5,744 bases of DNA. Origin: Sphingomonadaceae bacterium. GTDB taxonomy: Bacteria > Pseudomonadota > Alphaproteobacteria > Sphingomonadales > Sphingomonadaceae. Location of the stretch: positions 1 through 5,744 of the forward strand of contig JACMKH010000385.1 of NCBI GenBank assembly GCA_014380205.1, given 5' to 3'. This document shows, one piece after another, positions 1 through 5,744 of the stretch. Under the pieces are notes generated by a model that was not told where the DNA came from, did not search any database, and saw nothing but the letters and a program-made list of their open reading frames with translations. A program made the position numbers and the translations under genes. Within the stretch, counting starts at the first letter, position 1. Each line of letters starts with the position of its first letter.

Positions 1-1
1 C

Positions 2-877
2 GGCGTGATCGAGGCTGAGCTCGCGGCGGCGGGGATCGCCGATGCGCGCGTCATCCTCGAGCCCTCGGCGCGCAATACCGCCGCCGCGATCGCGCTCGCG
101 GCGCACGCCACCGATCCCGACGCCTGCCTGCTCGTCATGCCGAGCGACCATATCATCGCCGATGCGTCCGCGTTCGACGCGGGGGTCGATCGCGCCGCCG
201 GGCTTGCGGGCGAGGGTTGGCTCGTCACCTTCGGGATCGAGCCGACCGGCCCCGAGACCGGCTACGGCTATATCCGTCGCGGCGACCCGCTCGGCGAGCA
301 GGGCTTCGCGGTCGATCGCTTCGTCGAGAAGCCGGATCGCGCGACCGCCGAGGGATTCCTCGCGCAGGGCGGGCATTATTGGAACGGCGGCATCTTCCTG
401 TTCCGCGCGGGCTCCTTCCTCGGCGCGCTCGCCGTCCATGCGCCCGAGATTTTTCGCGCCGCGCGCGCCGCGTTCGACATGGCCTCACGAGAAGGCGCGA
501 CGATCCGCCCCGACGCCGAGGCCTTCGCCATATCCCCCTCGATCTCGGTCGATTACGCCGTGATGGAAAGGGCTCCGCATGTCGCGGTCGTCCCCGTCTC
601 GATGGGCTGGTCCGATCTCGGCAGCTGGGACGCGCTCCACGATCTCGCCGACAAGGACGAGGCGGGCAATTGCCTGAGCGGAACGGCGGTCGCGATCGAT
701 TCGAGCGGCTGCCTGATCCGCGGCGAAGGCCCGCTGGTCGCCGCGATCGGCGTCTCGGACCTCGTCATCGTCGCGACCGCCGACGCCGTGCTGATCATGC
801 CGCGCGGCGAGAGCCAGCGCGTCAAGGAGATCGTCGAGCGGCTCAAGGCCGACCCCCAGGGCAAGGAATTTCTGTGA
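2..877 (+). CDS. manC: Mannose-1-phosphate guanylyltransferase, 5'-truncated by the window edge
   Basis: The enzyme joins GTP and mannose-1-phosphate to give GDP-mannose and pyrophosphate in the cytoplasm, supplying mannose, and often fucose or rhamnose derivatives, for exopolysaccharide or LPS. Seen in the visible 291 residues, in order: EPSARNTAAAIALAA (active-site loop typical of the family), MPSDHII (the PSDH metal/nucleotide-site motif), EPTGPETGYGYI, FVEKPD, YWNGGIFLF, SVDYAVME and WSDLGSWDAL. The protein ends shortly after a small C-terminal beta-strand region and a helix (RVKEIVERLKA). There is no cupin phosphomannose-isomerase domain, so it is the monofunctional type and not the long AlgA-like bifunctional type. 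The reading frame is open to the first base; the GTG at 5 is internal. By comparison with the family roughly 60 residues are missing, including the N-terminal GGxGTRLWPLSR motif. The stop TGA (875-877) overlaps the next gene's ATG. The family assignment is firm; the symbol is by family resemblance only. Confidence 0.93.
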   Translation, partial: GVIEAELAAAGIADARVILEPSARNTAAAIALAAHATDPDACLLVMPSDHIIADASAFDAGVDRAAGLAGEGWLVTFGIEPTGPETGYGYIRRGDPLGEQGFAVDRFVEKPDRATAEGFLAQGGHYWNGGIFLFRAGSFLGALAVHAPEIFRAARAAFDMASREGATIRPDAEAFAISPSISVDYAVMERAPHVAVVPVSMGWSDLGSWDALHDLADKDEAGNCLSGTAVAIDSSGCLIRGEGPLVAAIGVSDLVIVATADAVLIMPRGESQRVKEIVERLKADPQGKEFL

Positions 878-1830
878 TGGAGATGCGCGAGATCGGCTCG
901 AGCGGGATGAAGACGCCCCCGCTCGTCCTCGGCGGCAACGTCTTCGGCTGGACCGTCGCGCCCGGCGCGGCGAGCTTCGCGATCCTCGACGCTTTCGTCG
1001 ATCGCGGCGGCGCGATGATCGACACCGCCGACGTCTATTCGGCGTGGATCCCCGGCAACAAAGGCGGCGAGAGCGAGGCCGCGATCGGCGAATGGCTCGC
1101 GCGGCGCGGCCACCGCGACGACGTGCTGATCGCGACCAAGGTCGGCATGATGCCCGGCGAGGGCGGCGAGAAGCTCCAGCCCACGCGGATCGCCGCCGCC
1201 GCCGACGCCTCGCTCGCGCGGCTCGGCACCGATTACATCGACCTCTATTACGCGCACCAGGACGATCCGGAGACGCCGATCGACGAGGTGCTCGGCGCGT
1301 TCGACGCGCTCGTGAACGCGGGCAAGGTCCGTCATATCGCCGCCTCGAACTTCACCGCCGGTCGGCTCGCCGAGGCGCTCGACGCGAGCGTCGCCAAGCG
1401 CCTCCCCGCCTATTGCGCGCTCCAGCCCGAGTTCAACCTCGTCTCGCGCGCCAAGTTCGAGGGCGATCTCCAGCGCCTCTGCATCGATCGCGGGATCGGC
1501 GTGCTGCCCTATTTCGGCCTCGCCTCGGGCTTCCTCACGGGCAAATACCGGCGCGAGGCCGACAAGGCCAAGAGCGCGCGCGGGTTCCGCATGGAGGGCT
1601 ATTTCGACGCCCGCGGCTTCGCCATCCTCGCCGCGATGGACACCGTCGCCGCCGAGACGGGCGCGACCCTCGCCCAAATCGCCCTCGCCTGGAACGCCGC
1701 CCAACCCGGCGTGACGGCCCCGATCGCGAGCGCGACCAGCGTGGCGCAGGTGGAGGAGTTGATGGGGGCGTTGGAGTTGGAGATGAGCGAGGGGCAGCTG
1801 GCGAGGCTGGACGGGGCTTCGACGGGGTAG
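877..1830 (+). CDS. Aldo/keto reductase
   Basis: A 317-residue TIM-barrel oxidoreductase, presumably NADPH-dependent and cytosolic, reducing an aldehyde or ketone; the substrate cannot be read from sequence. The catalytic tetrad is complete: Asp49 and Tyr54 in DTADVYSAW, Lys88 in ATKVG and His127 in YYAHQDD. Other family marks are GGESEAAIGEWL (64-74), the SLxRLGTDYIDLYYAH block (112-127), KVRHIAASNF, LQPEFNL, the LASGFLTGKYR segment, and a C-terminal cofactor-side stretch (IASATSVAQVEELMGAL) followed by a closing helix. Length is normal for the family. I chose ATG 877 because AAGGA at 863-867 lies nine bases upstream and the ATG shares a base with the preceding stop, which suggests translational coupling; a second ATG at 883 is possible. 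It lies in one unit with the guanylyltransferase, though no pathway link is evident. Oddity: from about 1738 the codons change from C-ending to G-ending (TTG, GAG, GGG). Confidence 0.93.
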   Translation: MEMREIGSSGMKTPPLVLGGNVFGWTVAPGAASFAILDAFVDRGGAMIDTADVYSAWIPGNKGGESEAAIGEWLARRGHRDDVLIATKVGMMPGEGGEKLQPTRIAAAADASLARLGTDYIDLYYAHQDDPETPIDEVLGAFDALVNAGKVRHIAASNFTAGRLAEALDASVAKRLPAYCALQPEFNLVSRAKFEGDLQRLCIDRGIGVLPYFGLASGFLTGKYRREADKAKSARGFRMEGYFDARGFAILAAMDTVAAETGATLAQIALAWNAAQPGVTAPIASATSVAQVEELMGALELEMSEGQLARLDGASTG

Positions 1831-1984
1831 GGGCAAGCGGCGCGCGAGCGAGGGGTGTTTGTCGCCGTGCATCGCTGGCTGGTGTTGGCGTTTGCCGCAG
1901 GTCCGCTTCTGATTTGCGGGCTCAAGAAAACGGACCCTTTGCGAGCCGCTGCTGTTCCCGAGGTGCTCGAACATTTACGTCAAA
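1831..1984. other. Gap between convergent genes; left edge of the lower-GC segment
   Basis: This stretch separates the plus-strand aldo/keto reductase from the minus-strand patatin gene. Its first part (to about 1900) is still GC-rich like the upstream genes. From about 1905 it becomes richer in A and T, matching the patatin gene. Apart from one imperfect hairpin (listed separately) I see no RNA gene, promoter or mobile-element end. Short open frames cross it on both strands but have no recognisable protein features and no good ribosome binding site. Confidence 0.6.
1900..1936. terminator. Possible transcription terminator hairpin between convergent genes
   Basis: GGTCCG (1900-1905) is an exact inverted match to CGGACC (1931-1936). 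Inside it TTCT (1907-1910) can pair with AGAA (1925-1928), leaving a 14-base loop and a small internal bulge. The position, 70 bases past the aldo/keto reductase stop and 49 bases past the patatin stop, suits a terminator serving either strand. The T-tract afterwards is very short (CTTT on the plus strand), so a strong intrinsic terminator is not shown. Confidence 0.25.
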
Positions 1985-4900
1985 TCAGCTCATGGCGAGC
2001 AGGAAGCTCTGCGGAACGACCGGTGCTTGTGGCTGGCTTATTTCCAGTTCCGTCCGCTGAGTAGCCGAATTCCAGATTGTCTGGCGGTCGAAAGGTTTAC
2101 CTGGCAGCGCCATTGGATACCAAGAAAACCCTTCCGCTGACGAAGGGTTCAGACGCTCGTCGATGTGTTCCCAGAACTCCCACCAATCAAATATCCGCTC
2201 TCTTCGATCGGCGCCGACGGCCCCAAACCCCTTGGGGAGCGACGCGGGCCCGAAGCGCGTAAAGCGGTGGTGCACAAGTTGAAAGAGTTCATGTTTAAGG
2301 ACGCGACCCGCCGCCAACTCGTCTCTCGTTAAGGGCATTCCGCCTTGCTGAACACTGGGTTCCCGCGCAGCCGGCCAAGCCGAATAAGGGCGGCCGGAGC
2401 CCGGGCCGGCTCCCAATAAGCTCGCCAAGAGCCCATCTTCCCAGTCGTAAATACCACGACGCTTTCTGATGATTTCCTCCGAACTAGCATAAGCTTCGGC
2501 ATAATCAGCCGAACTGTTACGGCGGAGAAACTCATCGAACGCGCGCATATAGCCATAGGCGAGATTGATCCGAACCAGCGTCGGATTGATCTCGAACGCG
2601 CCATGGATCTCGTGAACGGGGAAACCGTTGCGATCAAAAGAAAACGGTCCAGGGGATGGCTCGACAAGAATCATTTCCAAGTCATCGCGACAAGTCAAGT
2701 TCGGCGCCAAACGGTCTTCCCGCGCAACCTCTGCGCCTTGCATCTCCAAGCCCCGAAGGCCGATGTCTGAAAAATTCGCCGTAGGAGCAAAGTCCACCAC
2801 GGGCACAGCGGGATTTCCAGCCGCGATGCTGACCAAGAGGCGTGCTCCCAAATCGATGGCAATTTGCGTCGGCAACACTTCGCGCACACCTCCATCAACC
2901 ATCGATCGAATGTTGCGCTCGCTTGGAACAGTCCAGTTCCCGGTACAAAGACGGACGGTGGCCAGCCAAAGCGGGATAGCCGAGGAGGCCATTGAGCCTG
3001 CGACCAGCACGTCAGTTGGCGACCCTCGTTGAAGCTCATACGTAGGCGCGTAGGCGAACGCGCTCACAGGCTCGTCGGTAATGACTTCATTCCCGGCGGC
3101 GTCCCGTTCGGAGGAAAGCAGGTGTCCGCGCTCGTCCATGTAGTAAACCTTGCCGTCGGTCAATGAGACCATGCACAAGCGAAGGTTAAGGCCGGCATCG
3201 ACGATCTGTTGCATATCAACACTGGCTGTCAAACGGGCGCGCGCAGGATCGAGATCGAATAGCGACGACGCAGCGATAAGATGTCCCTGCTCGTTTCGGA
3301 TGCGACCCTTCATGAAGTCCGATACCATACGCGCCGCGTCTAGATAATCGTCGATTGTCGAGAGAACTAACAGCGCGACAATGGTATTTACCACTGGGAT
3401 GAGGCTCACGGCTGCGGTTCCGATGTAATGGCCTATGCCGATCGACGGTATAGACCCGCCCCCTCCACCTGATCCCGAGAGCATACTCATTATATCTACG
3501 CCAGTCTCGCTCTGGACCCTGATAATCCATTCTGCGGGCTCAAACATGTCCCGATTTACGCGCAAAGCGAGCCACTGCCGCTCGATTCTGAACGCCGTCT
3601 CGATGCCCCCGTCATGGGCGAGCCCGAGCGCGTTGATCGAGCCGACAGACGTGCCAACAATGGTCTTGACCCGGAGCGTTTCCCATTCGTGGTGAAGCAA
3701 GTAGGAGATCGCGCCAGCTTGAAAGCTTCCCTTGGCCCCGCCACCGGATAGAACAACCGCCGTATTCGGCTCAAGAATTTCCAGTTCTAGCTCGACATTC
3801 TCATAACCACTGGCCCGAGCGGTCACCGTAACCCGTCCATATTGATCCAGCAGTGAATGAAGCATGAAGTTTATCGACGAGTCACCCTCAAGAACCGTCA
3901 CATACTCTGGAACTGAGAGGACCGCCGGCATTGAACTCTGAAGGCTTATGCGAACGCCATGGTAAGGCGCGGCGCATGAGATGGAAGCCTTTACCGTGCC
4001 TTGCTGCGAGCCGATGAGCTGCGGACGTGTTGGCACACGCATCTCGAGTCGCAATAAACTGGCACGATGAAAACGGGCTTGACGCCGCACCACGCCGATG
4101 ATTTGCCCGCTGAAGGAAATTGTGGCCACTAGCTCCGCCGACGTCTCGCCCACTGCTCCTGCAGGGATTATATAGCGACCGGCGGTCACCGTGGACGAGA
4201 TCAACGCATTCCCATCTTCGTCTAAAAGGACGACCGCGACGTCGGCGCAGGAAGGTATGCCCAGCCCCGGCGTTTCTTCCATTCCTATCTGCCAAACGAT
4301 CTGTGCGGCTTCGCGACACGCCTCCAGCTCGATGACGTCATCGGTCACATCGAACCCGTTCACACGATAAAGTTTGATTCTCGGTGGATAGATCACGCCG
4401 ATAGAACCCCCGCCCACGCCGATTTGCGCGGTCGCGCCGGTGATTTCGGAGGCGACAGACAGGAGTTTTTCTAGCACCACGCTCGACAGGCCGCTGCGTG
4501 CCACGAAAGGGCCTCGCAGGAACAGAACGCCGGACACGGAACCTGGCGGCAGGCGGAATGTGATCTCGCCGGGGGTCCAGGACAGCGGAGCGATCTCGGC
4601 GCCCGCAAAGACAAGCCGCACGTCGGCGGGTTGAGTTGCTGGAAACGAAGCGCCGGAAGCCGGGGTCGCTCTAAATAGGGTGTTCTCGACGGTATTGAAC
4701 GCCACGCAAGGCGGTTCGACGTTTCCAATCAACCGAGCCCATGGGTCGCTGTCGCTGCCGACAGCCCAGTCCACATAGGTCTGCCCGAGTAGATCATCCA
4801 GTTGATCGCAGAAAGAAGGAGGCTGCGTATCGCTCTCGGGGTCGAACAGATCTTCCATGCCGCCAAGGTCCGGCCCGGCTCCGTCGCCCGGTCCCTGGGA

Positions 4901-5527
4901 GTCGGGCGGCAGCTCGGGAACGCTGGGATCGCCGAACCCGTCCGGAGAGGCCGGAACGTCAGCCGGAGACAAATTGCCGGTTGCACCCCGATTGGGAACG
5001 CGCGCGTCGGCGCCACGCAGCACGACACGCCCGTGGCTGATGGTGGCGTTCGCGGCTTGGGTAAGTGGGGCGCCTCGAAACTTCGAGGCGAAATCCACCG
5101 TGAAGGCCGCTTGCAACGCTCGCATCCGTCCCGCGATTCTCTCGCGGCACCATTTGTCTACGCTGAATGCGTTGCTGTGCTGAAGCACGGCGGTAGCTAA
5201 GCCATAGTTGAAAACCCCGCGCCGGCCGTGTTCTTTGAATCGCTCGAACCCCGTCGCGATCACATTGCGGAATTGTCCCTCAGCGTTCTTCGATCCGGAA
5301 AGCAAAGCCTCAGCTGACTCGCTAAGCGTGGCGAAATCACGCCTGATCGAATTTGCCTCAGCGTTCAAGCGATTCAGATCGTTAGAACTATGCCATGCCG
5401 CCCGAACGTTGCGCAGGGGCGGAAGGATGCTTGGAATCTCGAAGTCGGTCAGATTGGCCGGCAATTTTTCTCTAGCATCATCGTCTCGACGGAGCACTTC
5501 ACGCTCGGGCTTTGATTTTCGATCCAT
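1985..5527 (-). CDS. Large multidomain patatin-like phospholipase (1180 aa)
   Basis: Predicted serine lipid acyl hydrolase with a Ser-Asp dyad. Seen: residues 1-35 charged, no signal peptide; about 38-160 mostly helical; about 179-240 a Pro/Gly/Asp/Ser-rich linker; about 271-349 TIG/IPT-like (SWTPGEITFRLPPGSVSG); about 383-485 a second beta-rich module; about 496-586 an Ig-like module (LSVPEYVTVLEGD); then the patatin core. The core has GGGAKG at 595-600 (oxyanion hole), GTSVG with nucleophile Ser627, and DGG with Asp878. Ser and Asp are 251 residues apart, longer than I expect for a compact patatin. The extra length holds a Gly5 run (687-691) and a hydrophobic stretch (about 702-725). About 300 residues follow the Asp, including FDWWEFWEH (1113-1121), which I do not recognise. 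The ATG at 5525-5527 has a strong ribosome binding site. GC is lower than in both flanks, suggesting transfer. The patatin domain is firm; the N-terminal module boundaries are by eye. Role could be lipid remodelling, an effector or defence; nothing nearby decides it. Confidence 0.9.
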   Translation of the reverse strand: MDRKSKPEREVLRRDDDAREKLPANLTDFEIPSILPPLRNVRAAWHSSNDLNRLNAEANSIRRDFATLSESAEALLSGSKNAEGQFRNVIATGFERFKEHGRRGVFNYGLATAVLQHSNAFSVDKWCRERIAGRMRALQAAFTVDFASKFRGAPLTQAANATISHGRVVLRGADARVPNRGATGNLSPADVPASPDGFGDPSVPELPPDSQGPGDGAGPDLGGMEDLFDPESDTQPPSFCDQLDDLLGQTYVDWAVGSDSDPWARLIGNVEPPCVAFNTVENTLFRATPASGASFPATQPADVRLVFAGAEIAPLSWTPGEITFRLPPGSVSGVLFLRGPFVARSGLSSVVLEKLLSVASEITGATAQIGVGGGSIGVIYPPRIKLYRVNGFDVTDDVIELEACREAAQIVWQIGMEETPGLGIPSCADVAVVLLDEDGNALISSTVTAGRYIIPAGAVGETSAELVATISFSGQIIGVVRRQARFHRASLLRLEMRVPTRPQLIGSQQGTVKASISCAAPYHGVRISLQSSMPAVLSVPEYVTVLEGDSSINFMLHSLLDQYGRVTVTARASGYENVELELEILEPNTAVVLSGGGAKGSFQAGAISYLLHHEWETLRVKTIVGTSVGSINALGLAHDGGIETAFRIERQWLALRVNRDMFEPAEWIIRVQSETGVDIMSMLSGSGGGGGSIPSIGIGHYIGTAAVSLIPVVNTIVALLVLSTIDDYLDAARMVSDFMKGRIRNEQGHLIAASSLFDLDPARARLTASVDMQQIVDAGLNLRLCMVSLTDGKVYYMDERGHLLSSERDAAGNEVITDEPVSAFAYAPTYELQRGSPTDVLVAGSMASSAIPLWLATVRLCTGNWTVPSERNIRSMVDGGVREVLPTQIAIDLGARLLVSIAAGNPAVPVVDFAPTANFSDIGLRGLEMQGAEVAREDRLAPNLTCRDDLEMILVEPSPGPFSFDRNGFPVHEIHGAFEINPTLVRINLAYGYMRAFDEFLRRNSSADYAEAYASSEEIIRKRRGIYDWEDGLLASLLGAGPGSGRPYSAWPAAREPSVQQGGMPLTRDELAAGRVLKHELFQLVHHRFTRFGPASLPKGFGAVGADRRERIFDWWEFWEHIDERLNPSSAEGFSWYPMALPGKPFDRQTIWNSATQRTELEISQPQAPVVPQSFLLAMS

Positions 5528-5661
5528 GGTTCTTCTCCCTGGCGACCGGAAGAAAACTTAGTGCGATTGCAGAGCATGACTTTCGAGTTCAGGTGACCAA
5601 GCCGAGACGGATAGAGTCATAGCAACTTTCAGGCGGTATGCTAGAATGAAAATGCTGGCCC
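5528..5661 (-). promoter_or_regulatory. Upstream region of the patatin gene, probable promoter
   Basis: This 134-base stretch lies between the patatin start and the stop of the next minus-strand frame. It is lower in GC than the right-hand flank, like the patatin gene. The best promoter-like element I can find on the minus strand is an extended -10, TGCTATGAC (5616-5624), with only a poor -35 upstream (TAGCAT-like). A second weak option is TTGGTC (5595-5600) with CATGCT 16 bases on. Neither is convincing. The gene probably has its own promoter here, since the compositional change suggests it arrived as a unit, but that is inference. No operator-like palindrome stands out. Confidence 0.3.
5535..5540 (-). 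promoter_or_regulatory. Ribosome binding site of the patatin gene
   Basis: On the minus strand AGGGAG lies seven bases before the ATG at 5527-5525, within AGGGAGAAGAACCATG. It is a good match to the anti-Shine-Dalgarno sequence at normal spacing. It fixes the start of the patatin protein at MDRKSK and shows that the long N-terminal extension is meant to be translated. Confidence 0.75.
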
Positions 5662-5744
5662 TCAATCCCCCGCAAACGCGAACGGCGTCAGCCGCCGCTC
5701 GCGCTCGCTCACCAGCAGCGCCCGCCCCGCCGGCGGGGCGCTGC
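5662..5744 (-). CDS. 3' end of an unidentified GC-rich gene (partial)
   Basis: On the minus strand a frame enters from the right edge and ends with TGA at 5664-5662. The visible 26 residues are SAPPAGRALLVSERERRL followed by TPFAFAGD. The codons (GCG, CTG, CGC, GAG) fit the GC-rich backbone seen in the first two genes, not the patatin gene. The frame has the look of a genuine C-terminus, with a hydrophobic strand, a charged turn and a final FAFAGD. I cannot name the family from so short a piece. It points the same way as the patatin gene, with 134 bases between its stop and the patatin ATG. Read-through into the patatin gene is therefore possible. Confidence 0.5.
   Translation of the reverse strand, partial: SAPPAGRALLVSERERRLTPFAFAGD

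Noticed and set aside
217..876. Upstream extension of the aldo/keto reductase frame (start at 217)
   Set aside because: The residues before ATG 877 are Arg/Pro-rich out-of-frame translation of the guanylyltransferase gene. The reductase family begins at about MEMREIG.
553..1974. Long open frame on the minus strand (473 codons) opposite the first two genes
   Set aside because: It lies antisense to two well-recognised enzymes. Its translation is Arg/Ala/Gly/Glu-rich with no family motif, as expected from an opposite frame in very GC-rich coding DNA.
1044..2060. Plus-strand frame of 338 codons overlapping the aldo/keto reductase
   Set aside because: Arg-rich shadow in another frame of a gene with a complete catalytic tetrad; no ribosome binding site and no recognisable domain.
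1855..2064. Small plus-strand frame of 69 codons across the intergenic gap, with a hydrophobic start
   Set aside because: It runs into the patatin 3' end antisense and lacks a clear ribosome binding site. The hydrophobic start is short and no family is evident.
4741..5200. Several overlapping plus-strand frames opposite the patatin linker region
   Set aside because: They are antisense to the linker coding sequence, differ in frame and composition, and show no domain or start signal.
5714..5743. Inverted repeat with the palindrome CCCCGCCGGCGGGG near the right edge
   Set aside because: It lies inside the probable coding tail and has no T-tract. In DNA this rich in GC such palindromes arise readily from Ala/Pro/Arg codons.
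1..5744. CRISPR array, tRNA, rRNA, insertion sequence or integrase
   Set aside because: No regularly spaced repeats, no tRNA-like cloverleaf with CCA-type 3' end, and no transposase or integrase motifs were seen on either strand.

Overview
The window looks like a stretch of chromosome from a GC-rich alphaproteobacterium. A sphingomonad is my best guess, from the dense GCG/GCC/CTC/GAC codon use of the flanking genes and the short tail of a GC-rich gene at the right edge. That assignment is inference; no rRNA or other taxonomic marker is present.

Layout: (1) bases 2-877, plus strand, hold the 3' part of a mannose-1-phosphate guanylyltransferase (GDP-mannose synthesis); its start lies before the window. 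(2) Bases 877-1830, plus strand, hold a complete aldo/keto reductase whose ATG overlaps the previous stop by one base, so the two are probably one transcriptional unit. (3) Bases 1831-1984 are a short gap between convergent genes with one imperfect hairpin. (4) Bases 1985-5527, minus strand, hold one very long gene for a 1180-residue patatin-like phospholipase. (5) Bases 5528-5661 are its upstream region, with a clear ribosome binding site. (6) Bases 5662-5744, minus strand, probably hold the 3' end of another GC-rich gene.

The point of interest is the patatin gene. Its base composition is clearly lower in GC than both flanks, so it looks like a single-gene acquisition set into a GC-rich backbone. 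The protein has a complete catalytic signature (glycine-rich oxyanion motif, GxSxG serine, DGG aspartate). These sit behind about 585 residues that I read as a charged helical N-terminus, a Pro/Gly/Asp linker and up to three beta-sandwich (TIG/Ig-like) modules. The patatin core itself carries a glycine run and a hydrophobic segment between the catalytic Ser and Asp. No signal peptide, beta-barrel or partner gene is visible, so its target and cellular location are unknown.

The first two genes belong to ordinary metabolism (nucleotide-sugar supply and a carbonyl reductase). I see no functional link between them and the patatin gene.
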